Below are positions 1 through 6,776 of a stretch of 36,992 nt of DNA, piece by piece. Made by a program: the position numbers and the translations under genes. The notes beneath the pieces are model-generated. The model ran no database searches. It saw only the letters and a program-made list of their open reading frames with translations, and was not told where the DNA came from. Numbering within the stretch: position 1 is the first letter of the stretch; each line of letters starts with the position of its first letter. This DNA is from CAYRGE01 sp964423985 (GTDB lineage Bacteria; Patescibacteriota; Minisyncoccia; Phycocordibacterales; CAYRGE01): the NCBI GenBank assembly GCA_964423985.1, contig CAYRGE010000001.1:1-36992 (forward strand). Reading direction: 5' to 3'.

Positions 1-295
1 GCAAAGACGGGACCTAAACATTGGGTTGCTTCGTCGTTCCATTTAATTACACTTATTGCAAAGATGATGTTCGAATATTAATTTGTCATTGCAAGAAGTG
101 TGAAAATTCTGATTTATGGTTGAAGGATAATAAAAAATGACTGACTTGTTGCAGTGGTTTTTAAGTACTGTTGTTGTCATAAAATTACACAAATCTAGGC
201 TGTGGTGGTTTGGAAATAGTTTTATTGCTTATATAAAAATAAAACCACACAAAAACACAAGCATTATAAATATAATAATTCAAGAAAGTGTTATT
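1..295. other. Gene-free left edge with decayed repeat pieces
   Basis: No convincing gene lies here. The first bases are the tail of one copy of the dispersed GCTTCGTCG/CAAAGACGG repeat, a second copy follows at 24-69, and a decayed reverse-oriented arm (GTCATTGCAAGAAGTG) is at 85-100. A loose 7-bp inverted repeat (GTGGTTT near 205 with AAACCAC near 243) lies just beyond the end of thrS and could be a weak terminator, but its long loop and missing T-tract make that doubtful. Confidence 0.6.
24..69. repeat. Dispersed GCTTCGTCG-type repeat, copy 1
   Basis: The core TTGCTTCGTCGTTCCATTT is followed by an ATTACA block and a CAAAGATG tail. It lines up closely with the copy at 6674-6717, which has the same ATTACA block, and more loosely with 23601-23645. 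It lies in the non-coding region beyond the 3' end of thrS. Repeats with a GCTTCGTCG core and a CAATGACG-like end occur in many unrelated bacteria as palindromic intergenic elements; membership in that class is inferred. Confidence 0.65.
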
Positions 296-2041
296 TTATG
301 GTTTCTTTTGTAAAATATTTATAAGTTCATCAGTGGTTTTTTCGCCTATTTTACCATCATCTCTGCTTTCAACCATGGTTTTTTTTGTAGTACACTCATT
401 ATCTCCTATGACAATGAAGTAGGGCACTTTTTCAAGCTTGGTTATGCGTATTTTCTTGCCCAATGATTCGTTGCTGTCGTCTAGCTCCGCACGAATATTG
501 GTATTTTTAAGTATCGAAAAAACTTCCCGAGCATATTCTTTGTGATTTTCTCCAATAGGTAGTATTTTAATTTGGACAGGAGCAAGCCATACTGGGAATG
601 CTCCGCCATAGTGCTCAATTAAAAATGCTATTATTCGTTCAATTGCTCCAATTGATGAGCGATGTATTATGATGCATTGCTTTTCTTTGTTTTCCTTGTC
701 TATATAAGTTAGATTAAATTGCTTTGCCCCAACAAAATCATATTGCACAGTAAAAGCAGTATCTTCCTTGCCGTTTACATTGCGCATTTGTATGTCAATT
801 TTGGGGCCATAAAAAGCGGCTTCATCTTTTTCTTCAACAAAGTCACTTTTTCTCTCAGTAAGAACTTCCCTCAATGTTTTTTCAGAAGCATTCCAGGCAT
901 CATCATCTTTATAGTATTTTTTTTCATTCAACCTATCGCCAAGAGACAAGCTATACCAATAATTTTTTCCAATTTTTAATCCAAAAACTTTTGAAATATA
1001 TTCTATTAAGTCAAGGGCTTTAGCAATTTCTGTCTTTGCTTGCTCTTTGTCTGCACAGATTATGTGTGAGTCTGCCAAAGAAAAAGAACGTGCACGAATA
1101 AGCCCAGAAAGTTCACCAGATTGCTCATATCTATAGAGCTTTGCTACTTCTGCCATACGGATAGGTAGCTCTTTGTAGCTATGTGGTTTTCGTAAATACA
1201 GCTCGTAATGATGAGGGCAAGACATTGGTCGCAACATAAACTGCTCATCGTCTATTACTATTGGTGAGTACATTGAGTCCTTGTAATATGGATAATGTCC
1301 TGATTTTTTATATAACTCAATACTAGCTATGTCTGGAGTAATCACATGTTTATATCCTCGTTTAATTTCCTCGTCAACAATAAATCGCTCAAGAACGCGT
1401 CGTATAGTAGCTCCCTTCTCAGTCCAAAGAGGAAGTCCTTTTCCAACCACATCAGAGAATGTAAACAAATCAAGTTCTTTGCCGAGTTTTTTATGGTCGC
1501 GTAATTTCGCTTCTTCTTTTTGTGCAATATTTTGTTTAAGTTCGTCTTCTGTATTGAATACAATTCCATAAATACGAGTAAGCATTGGTCTGTTTTTGTC
1601 TCCCTGCCAGTATGCACCAGCAATATGTGTAAGAGTAAAAGCATTGGGGTCTATATCTTTTGTGTTTGAAACAGGTGTGTTGTCAGAAATATCTGTAAAT
1701 CCATTAATCGTATGCGTAGTAATCTCTTTTTGCTTGAGTTTGTGTATAATCTCAAGTTTATATGGTTCATCCTTAAACATCTCTGTAGCTTGCGGATTTG
1801 TTACTTTTGTTGTTTCAAAAGTTAACCCTTGTTTTATTCGGGAACGAATACTTTTTTTAAACTTCTTAAGCAGTGCTGGGCTAGGAGTTTTTCCATCAGA
1901 AAATTTAAAATCATAATAAAAACCATCTTCTGTAACTGCTCCTTCACCAATTTTTACATTTTTATCATATGCAACCATAGTCATTGCTAGAAGATGTGCA
2001 ACAGAGTAGCGAATTTTATGTAACTGTTCTTGTTTTTTCAT
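296..2041 (-). CDS. thrS: Threonyl-tRNA synthetase lacking TGS domain and editing residues
   Basis: Class II aminoacyl-tRNA synthetase that charges tRNA-Thr with threonine. At 581 aa it is shorter than the usual ~640 aa because the N-terminal TGS domain is absent; the protein starts directly at the N2 editing domain. The catalytic core is intact: zinc ligands Cys275 (MSCPHH), His326 (DSHII) and His460 (IHRSSIGA), and motif 2 around residues 297-318. The anticodon-binding domain begins near PVWLAPVQ (484). The editing domain is degenerate: the HSxAH motif reads YSVAH (Tyr12, His16), and the CRGPH motif reads SDNTP (Ser119 for Cys, Pro123 for His). The ATG at 2041 is the only plausible start; the next upstream ATG is out of frame. 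No Shine-Dalgarno is evident. Charging function is nearly certain; loss of Ser-tRNA-Thr editing is inferred. Confidence 0.96.
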   Translation of the reverse strand: MKKQEQLHKIRYSVAHLLAMTMVAYDKNVKIGEGAVTEDGFYYDFKFSDGKTPSPALLKKFKKSIRSRIKQGLTFETTKVTNPQATEMFKDEPYKLEIIHKLKQKEITTHTINGFTDISDNTPVSNTKDIDPNAFTLTHIAGAYWQGDKNRPMLTRIYGIVFNTEDELKQNIAQKEEAKLRDHKKLGKELDLFTFSDVVGKGLPLWTEKGATIRRVLERFIVDEEIKRGYKHVITPDIASIELYKKSGHYPYYKDSMYSPIVIDDEQFMLRPMSCPHHYELYLRKPHSYKELPIRMAEVAKLYRYEQSGELSGLIRARSFSLADSHIICADKEQAKTEIAKALDLIEYISKVFGLKIGKNYWYSLSLGDRLNEKKYYKDDDAWNASEKTLREVLTERKSDFVEEKDEAAFYGPKIDIQMRNVNGKEDTAFTVQYDFVGAKQFNLTYIDKENKEKQCIIIHRSSIGAIERIIAFLIEHYGGAFPVWLAPVQIKILPIGENHKEYAREVFSILKNTNIRAELDDSNESLGKKIRITKLEKVPYFIVIGDNECTTKKTMVESRDDGKIGEKTTDELINILQKKP

Positions 2042-2157
2042 TTTGTTTATTTATTATTTCCATTATGCACTATTTGTATGTGTTTTTATTTCAACAATAT
2101 GGCTGTTTCAATATTTCTAAGATTACTTATTTTTATAGATCTTGATATCGATTAGAT

Positions 2158-5100
2158 CTATAGAAATTTAAGTGCCTCAATGACTAGGCTTTTTTCATTG
2201 TTTCTTTCAGATATCCGTCCTTTAATTTTTATACACCTGTTTTTTGTTTCAAGCAGGTCTTTATGTTTATTAAAAACATCAGGAAATGCAACAGCTTCAA
2301 TATCATCATTATAATCAGAAATCTTTAAAAATGCCATATGATCACCGCGTTTTGTATTTACAACTTTCATTTCGGACACTATTCCAGCAACTATTGTTAA
2401 CATACCTTCTCGTAGTTTTTTAGAGCTAGCTATTGCGATATTGGAGCTCTTTAGCTTGTCTCGGTGTTCATCAAGTGGGTGTCCCGTAACATACAGACCA
2501 AGCAGTTCGTGTTCCCAGCTTAATTTTTCAATTGCCGATGCAGGAGGTGATTCCTTCAGACTTAAAGAGGGTGCTGAAGAGCTATTTTTAAGTCCATCAA
2601 ACAATGATCCTTGGTTCGATGGACCACTCAATTGTTCTCTATGGTAAGCAAGAATCTCCTCCATGTTTGCAAGAATAACCCCTCTCTCACCAAGATGGTC
2701 CATTGCACCAGATTTTACAAGAGCATCAAGAGATTTCTTATTTAAGTTTTTGTGTTTAATGCGATCCAAAAAGTCAACGAGTGAAATAAACTTGCCTTTG
2801 TTTTGGCGTTCACTAATTATCGCATCTGATATGTCACCACCGAGATGTTTAATTGTATATAAACCAAACCGAATTTGCACCTTGTTTTTTTGAGTGGTTT
2901 TTGCTGCACTATTGTCTTTTTGCGAATCAATCAAAGTAAAACCACCGAAGCTCTCATTGATATTTGGTGGAAGTACAGGAATATTCATTTGCTTACATTC
3001 ATTAATAATTTTTGCAATTTTTTCGGTATCTCCAGATTCAGCGGTGAGCACAGCGGTCATATATTCACCAGGGAAGTTTGCTTTCATATATGCGGTTTGA
3101 TACGCTAACCTTCCATAGCTAGCTGCGTGAGCCTTGTTAAATCCATATGCAGCAAATGGTTCAATTAGATTCCAGATGGCTATGGCTTTTTGTTTTGCCA
3201 TCTTGCCATTCACACATCCATCTATAAATTTTTTCTTTTCTTTTGCCATAACTGAAGGAATTTTCTTTCCCATCGCCTTTCGTAGCATATCTGCTTCAAG
3301 CCATGAATATCCCGCTAGTTTTATAGCAATCATAAGCACATCGTCTTGGTATGTAACCACGCCAAAAGACTGGTCAAGTATTTCTTCCATTCGTGGATCT
3401 AGAAAGGTTATCGCTTCTTTTTTTTGTTTGCGAGCTATATAGTGAGGAATGTTTTCCATGGGGCCAGGGCGATAAAGTGCCACCATTGCATTTATGTCGT
3501 GTATAGTCGTTGGTTTGAGCTCCTTTAAGTAACGAGTCATTCCACCTCCAGAGAGCTGAAACACACTCATTGTGTCTCCTTTTGCAAGCATTGTGAATGT
3601 TTTCTTGTCGTCCAAAGGAATGTTTTCTATGTCTATTTCTATGTTTCGTAGTTGCTTTACGAGTATTATTGCACCAGCAAGAGTTGCCAGATTTCGTATA
3701 CCTAAAAAATCAAATTTCAAAAGCCCTGCATCCTCTACGGCATGCATATCGTATTGTGTAATAATTTTTCCTCCTCGTGGGTCAAGTTGTGTTGGTACAA
3801 AATCAGTTAATGGTGTTGGAGCTATAACAACACCTGCTGCATGAACCGAAACATGCCTAACACATCCTTCTAATAGTTTTGCCAAATTAATTATTTCTTT
3901 CGTTGTGTCATCTTTTTTGTATAGCTCTGCGAGTTCTGGTTCAATTTCAAGAGCCTTATCTATTGTCATTGGAAAACCCTGAGAACCAAGCGGAATTAAA
4001 TTTGCAATTTTGTCTCCTTTTATATATGGATGACCAAGAGCACGCGTTACATCGCGAACAGCTCCCTTTGCAAGCATTGTTCCGAAGGTGCCAATTTGAG
4101 CAACATTCTCTTCTCCGTATTTTTGTTTAACATACTCAATCACTTCATCGCGTCGGTTGTCTGCAAAATCCATATCAATATCAGGGGCTGACGGGCGTTC
4201 AGGGTTTAAAAATCTTTCAAAAGGTATTTTATATTCAAGTGGATCTATGTTGGTAATTCCAAGTAAGTAGGTTACTATTGAACCAGCAACAGAGCCCCTA
4301 ATATTAGTTAAAATACCACTTCTGCGTGCATAATAGATAATATCCGCAACAACAATAAAATAAGGAGAATATCCTTTTGTTTTAATTATATCAAGTTCAT
4401 ACTCTATGCGAGAAACGACATCTTTTGTTTTCTCTAGCTTGCGTTTTGATATTCCTTCGTAAACAACTCGCCGCAGTTCTTCGTCGTGGCTTAATCCATT
4501 TGTTGTGGCAAAATCAGGGAATACCCACTTGCCGAGTTCTATTTCTACTTCACACATATCTGCGATTTTCATTGTATTTGAGACAGCCTCAGGTGTATCT
4601 TTAAAACATTCAAGTGCTTTTTTTGTGTTAATAAATGAATAATCATCAGAACTCATTGAAAAACGATCGCTACTAGAAAGATCTGTATTTGTCTGTATTG
4701 CAAGAAGTGTTTCGTGTGCTTTTTGGTGTTTCATTTCAGGGTAGTGTGAGTCTTGTGTTGCTACAAGCGGAATGTCTAACTCTTTTGAAAGGCTTATTAT
4801 TTTGTTTTTTACGACTTCAAGTCCTTCCACATTTGGGTGATGCATAATCTCTAAAAAATAGTTTTCCTTGCCGTAAAAACCTTGATGTTCTTTTATTATA
4901 TTTCTTGCCTCTTCTGTTTTTCCTGCTTTTAATGCTTGTGAAAGCTCCCCACCATAACACCCAGAAAGACAAACAATTCCATCGGAGTGTTTTTGTAAAA
5001 GCTCTTTATCAACACGAGGTTTATAGTAAAAACCCTCAATAAATGATTTAGTAACTAGGGTTATAAGATTTTTATATCCAGTTTTGTTTTTAGCTAAAAG

Positions 5101-5382
5101 GGTAAGGTGAAATCGCTTTGTGTCAATACCTGGTTGTTTACTGTGTCTAGAACCAGGCGTTACATATAGCTCAACACCAATGATTGGTTTTATTCCAGCC
5201 TTTTTGCATTTTTTATAAAATTCTATGGCTCCATACATATTGCCGTGGTCGGTTAAGGCAATCGCTGGAACCCCATCTTTTTTTGCAAGCTCAACTAAAT
5301 CATCTATTTTTGATAAACCATCAAGCAAGCTGTAATGGCTATGGGTATGCAAATGAACGAATTTTGTTTGATTATTATTCAA
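2158..5382 (-). CDS. dnaE: DNA polymerase III alpha subunit (DnaE)
   Basis: Replicative DNA polymerase catalytic subunit. I choose the TTG at 5382 as start (1074 aa): the first upstream in-frame candidate, TTG 5421, lies inside the -35 hexamer of a good promoter, and homologues begin just before the FVHLHTHS motif. Numbered from 5382: the PHP domain (~8-215) keeps apparent metal ligands His12, His14, Asp21, His46, Glu71, His92, Asp211 and His213, unlike the degenerate E. coli domain, so it may proofread. The palm has PDIDMDF (Asp401, Asp403) and KFDFLG (Asp558). A clamp-binding motif QGSLF is at 924-928, followed by a C-terminal OB fold (~995-1074) where the protein ends; there is no long tau-binding tail. 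It diverges from rnhB and precedes thrS on the same strand. Function is certain; the start is well argued but unproven. Confidence 0.96.
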   Translation of the reverse strand: MNNNQTKFVHLHTHSHYSLLDGLSKIDDLVELAKKDGVPAIALTDHGNMYGAIEFYKKCKKAGIKPIIGVELYVTPGSRHSKQPGIDTKRFHLTLLAKNKTGYKNLITLVTKSFIEGFYYKPRVDKELLQKHSDGIVCLSGCYGGELSQALKAGKTEEARNIIKEHQGFYGKENYFLEIMHHPNVEGLEVVKNKIISLSKELDIPLVATQDSHYPEMKHQKAHETLLAIQTNTDLSSSDRFSMSSDDYSFINTKKALECFKDTPEAVSNTMKIADMCEVEIELGKWVFPDFATTNGLSHDEELRRVVYEGISKRKLEKTKDVVSRIEYELDIIKTKGYSPYFIVVADIIYYARRSGILTNIRGSVAGSIVTYLLGITNIDPLEYKIPFERFLNPERPSAPDIDMDFADNRRDEVIEYVKQKYGEENVAQIGTFGTMLAKGAVRDVTRALGHPYIKGDKIANLIPLGSQGFPMTIDKALEIEPELAELYKKDDTTKEIINLAKLLEGCVRHVSVHAAGVVIAPTPLTDFVPTQLDPRGGKIITQYDMHAVEDAGLLKFDFLGIRNLATLAGAIILVKQLRNIEIDIENIPLDDKKTFTMLAKGDTMSVFQLSGGGMTRYLKELKPTTIHDINAMVALYRPGPMENIPHYIARKQKKEAITFLDPRMEEILDQSFGVVTYQDDVLMIAIKLAGYSWLEADMLRKAMGKKIPSVMAKEKKKFIDGCVNGKMAKQKAIAIWNLIEPFAAYGFNKAHAASYGRLAYQTAYMKANFPGEYMTAVLTAESGDTEKIAKIINECKQMNIPVLPPNINESFGGFTLIDSQKDNSAAKTTQKNKVQIRFGLYTIKHLGGDISDAIISERQNKGKFISLVDFLDRIKHKNLNKKSLDALVKSGAMDHLGERGVILANMEEILAYHREQLSGPSNQGSLFDGLKNSSSAPSLSLKESPPASAIEKLSWEHELLGLYVTGHPLDEHRDKLKSSNIAIASSKKLREGMLTIVAGIVSEMKVVNTKRGDHMAFLKISDYNDDIEAVAFPDVFNKHKDLLETKNRCIKIKGRISERNNEKSLVIEALKFL

Positions 5383-5391
5383 AGTATAAGT

Positions 5392-5421
5392 ATTATAACA
5401 CCACAATAGGCTTGCTTTCAA
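5392..5421 (-). promoter_or_regulatory. dnaE promoter (TTGAAA-18-TATAAT)
   Basis: On the minus strand, TTGAAA (5421-5416), an 18-nt spacer and a perfect TATAAT (5397-5392). The TATAAT ends 9 nt before the TTG at 5382, so initiation about 7 nt downstream would give a transcript with virtually no leader. This also excludes the TTG at 5421 as the protein start, because it forms part of the -35 box. Confidence 0.75.
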
Positions 5422-5454
5422 ATTGCATTACTTAAACCCCATGAAACATAGATT

Positions 5455-5483
5455 TTGTCTAAAAAATAGAATAAACTTATAGC
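5455..5483 (+). promoter_or_regulatory. Possible rnhB promoter
   Basis: TTGTCT at 5455-5460, a 17-nt spacer and TATAGC at 5478-5483, 14 nt before the rnhB ATG. The match is moderate, but position and spacing suit the divergent dnaE/rnhB intergenic region and would again give a very short leader. Confidence 0.4.
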
Positions 5484-5497
5484 GAAATTAAAAGTAT

Positions 5498-6106
5498 ATG
5501 AACAAAAAACATATCATAGGAATAGACGAAGCAGGAAGAGGTCCTGTTGCTGGTCCTGTGTCAATTGGAGCAGTTATTGTCCAAGATGTTTTTCTAGAAG
5601 ATTTTTTGGTGTGTTTTTCTGGCGTCAAAGACTCAAAAAAATTATCACCCAAGAAGCGTGAGCTGTGGTTTTTGCAAATGAAGGAAGCCAAGAAAAAAGG
5701 TTTAATTGATTTTAGTGTGTCGCTTATTAAATCGGGAGTTATTGATAATATTGGAATTGCCCCCGCAATAAGAATGGGAATACAAAAAACACTTAGTAGG
5801 TTGGACCATAAAAAAGCAGATACAAAGATTTTACTTGACGGAGGGCTTAAAGCACCAGATTGCTATAAAAAACAAGAAACAATTATTCGCGGAGATGAAA
5901 AAGAGATAATTATTGCACTTGCGTCAATTGTGGCTAAGGTTTCGCGAGATGCCCATATGATTAAAATTGCTGAAAAATTTCCAAAATATATTTTTGAACA
6001 ACACAAAGGATATGGGACAGCTGAGCATTATAAAAGAATAAAACAATATGGCTTATGTGAAATACATAGAAAAAGCTTTTTAAAAAAACTGAAACTTGAC
6101 ATTTAA
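5498..6106 (+). CDS. rnhB: Ribonuclease HII
   Basis: Cytoplasmic nuclease that removes single ribonucleotides and RNA primers from RNA/DNA hybrids. The 202-aa length is normal for type 2 RNase H. Signature GIDEAGRGPVAGP at 8-20 contains Asp10 and Glu11; the other two acidic metal ligands are Asp114 (LLDGG) and Asp151 (SRDAH). The DSKKLSPKKR segment (45-54) and the HKGYGTAEH block (169-177) are also typical. ATG 5498 places the signature at its usual distance from the N-terminus. The gene is divergent from dnaE and apparently monocistronic; no strong terminator follows before the promoter at 6244. Confidence 0.97.
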   Translation: MNKKHIIGIDEAGRGPVAGPVSIGAVIVQDVFLEDFLVCFSGVKDSKKLSPKKRELWFLQMKEAKKKGLIDFSVSLIKSGVIDNIGIAPAIRMGIQKTLSRLDHKKADTKILLDGGLKAPDCYKKQETIIRGDEKEIIIALASIVAKVSRDAHMIKIAEKFPKYIFEQHKGYGTAEHYKRIKQYGLCEIHRKSFLKKLKLDI

Positions 6107-6243
6107 AACTATTTCCTAAAAACAGGTTTTAATTTATTTTTTAAAACACATAAGTATTTTAAAAATTACAGAAAATTAATAAAGCATTAATTATTCTATG
6201 TTTATTGTAAACCAACAAAGTTTTAAGACGGTGTGGCATAGGG

Positions 6244-6272
6244 TTGACAAATCTATAATCATAATCTATAAT
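6244..6272 (+). promoter_or_regulatory. Consensus sigma70 promoter of the 67-aa gene
   Basis: TTGACA at 6244-6249, a 17-nt spacer and TATAAT at 6267-6272: both hexamers and the spacer are exact consensus. It drives the small membrane-protein gene at 6325 with a leader of about 45 nt ending in a strong AAAGGAG ribosome-binding site at 6312-6318. It is the best promoter in the window and suggests high expression. Confidence 0.9.
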
Positions 6273-6324
6273 TATTATAGTTTGTTCGTTTAGAAATTAA
6301 ATAGAAATAAAAAAAGGAGAAAAA

Positions 6325-6528
6325 ATGAAAAATAGAGTAGATTCTATTGTGCTCGGAGGTGTTGCAAAAACCTCCTTGTTGGTTTTTTTTGTGGGCATTG
6401 TATCTTCCGTGGTGTTAATTATTGGCACTGCAGAAGAAACAACTATTATTATAGCCAGGATTGTATTGGTTTTTGTTGTATTCTATTTTTTGTTAACCTG
6501 TGTGTTTTTATTTTTCTGGAGAAATTAA
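6325..6528 (+). CDS. Small two-helix membrane protein of unknown function
   Basis: A 67-aa protein I do not recognise. It has two hydrophobic segments, about 15-34 and 41-64, separated by a short acidic loop (TAEETT), and ends in WRN. It is its own transcription unit: exact consensus promoter, strong AAAGGAG ribosome-binding site (rare in this window) and a textbook terminator, so it is probably highly expressed. The coding RNA is rich in inverted repeats: 6331-6336 with 6343-6348; GGAGGT 6355-6360 with ACCTCC 6370-6375; and a perfect 12-bp pair, 6499-6510 with 6526-6537, whose 3' arm contains the TAA stop codon. The unit resembles the 186-aa gene at 23814. Coding is likely given the RBS and helix pattern; the role is unknown. 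Confidence 0.75.
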   Translation: MKNRVDSIVLGGVAKTSLLVFFVGIVSSVVLIIGTAEETTIIIARIVLVFVVFYFLLTCVFLFFWRN

Positions 6529-6540
6529 AAACACACAACC

Positions 6541-6573
6541 CCCCCATTGTTATAAAAACAATGGGGGTTTTTT
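6541..6573 (+). terminator. Rho-independent terminator of the 67-aa gene
   Basis: Perfect 11-bp stem CCCCCATTGTT (6541-6551) with AACAATGGGGG (6557-6567), a 5-nt loop and six Ts at 6568-6573. It starts 13 nt after the stop codon and immediately follows the hairpin that spans the stop. Confidence 0.95.
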
Positions 6574-6612
6574 ATAAAGGACACAGAGTAAACTTGAAGA
6601 CGAACACTATCT

Positions 6613-6717
6613 GTCGTTGCGAGGCACGAAGCAATCCAGAGTTGTCGTTTCGGGTATTTAGGGTTTTGTACTAGATTGCTTCGTCGCTCCATTTCATTAC
6701 AATCCTCTCAAAGACGG
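6613..6717. repeat. Dispersed GCTTCGTCG-type repeat, copy 2 (two inverted arms)
   Basis: The left arm GTCGTTGCGAGGCACGAAGC continues to 6637; the right arm begins GATTGCTTCGTCGCTCC at 6674 and runs through ATTACA to CTCAAAGACGGG at 6717. The arms are complementary, so the unit can form a long imperfect hairpin. It lies between the terminator at 6541 and the convergent 3' end of topA. The right arm closely resembles copy 1, and the following GATATAAT is shared with copy 3. Confidence 0.7.
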
Positions 6718-6776
6718 GATATAATCTAGCCAAAAAACATATTTCTGTAAAGCTTTAAAATAAAACCTGTCTGTCT

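Noticed and set aside
138..314. A short plus-strand frame (about 58 codons) beginning MTDLLQWF.
   Set aside because: It runs into the convergent end of thrS, has no RBS, and its composition looks random for AT-rich DNA.
5383..5421. The upstream TTG at 5421 as dnaE start.
   Set aside because: It lies in the -35 hexamer of the promoter, and the extra 13 residues are unlike any DnaE N-terminus.
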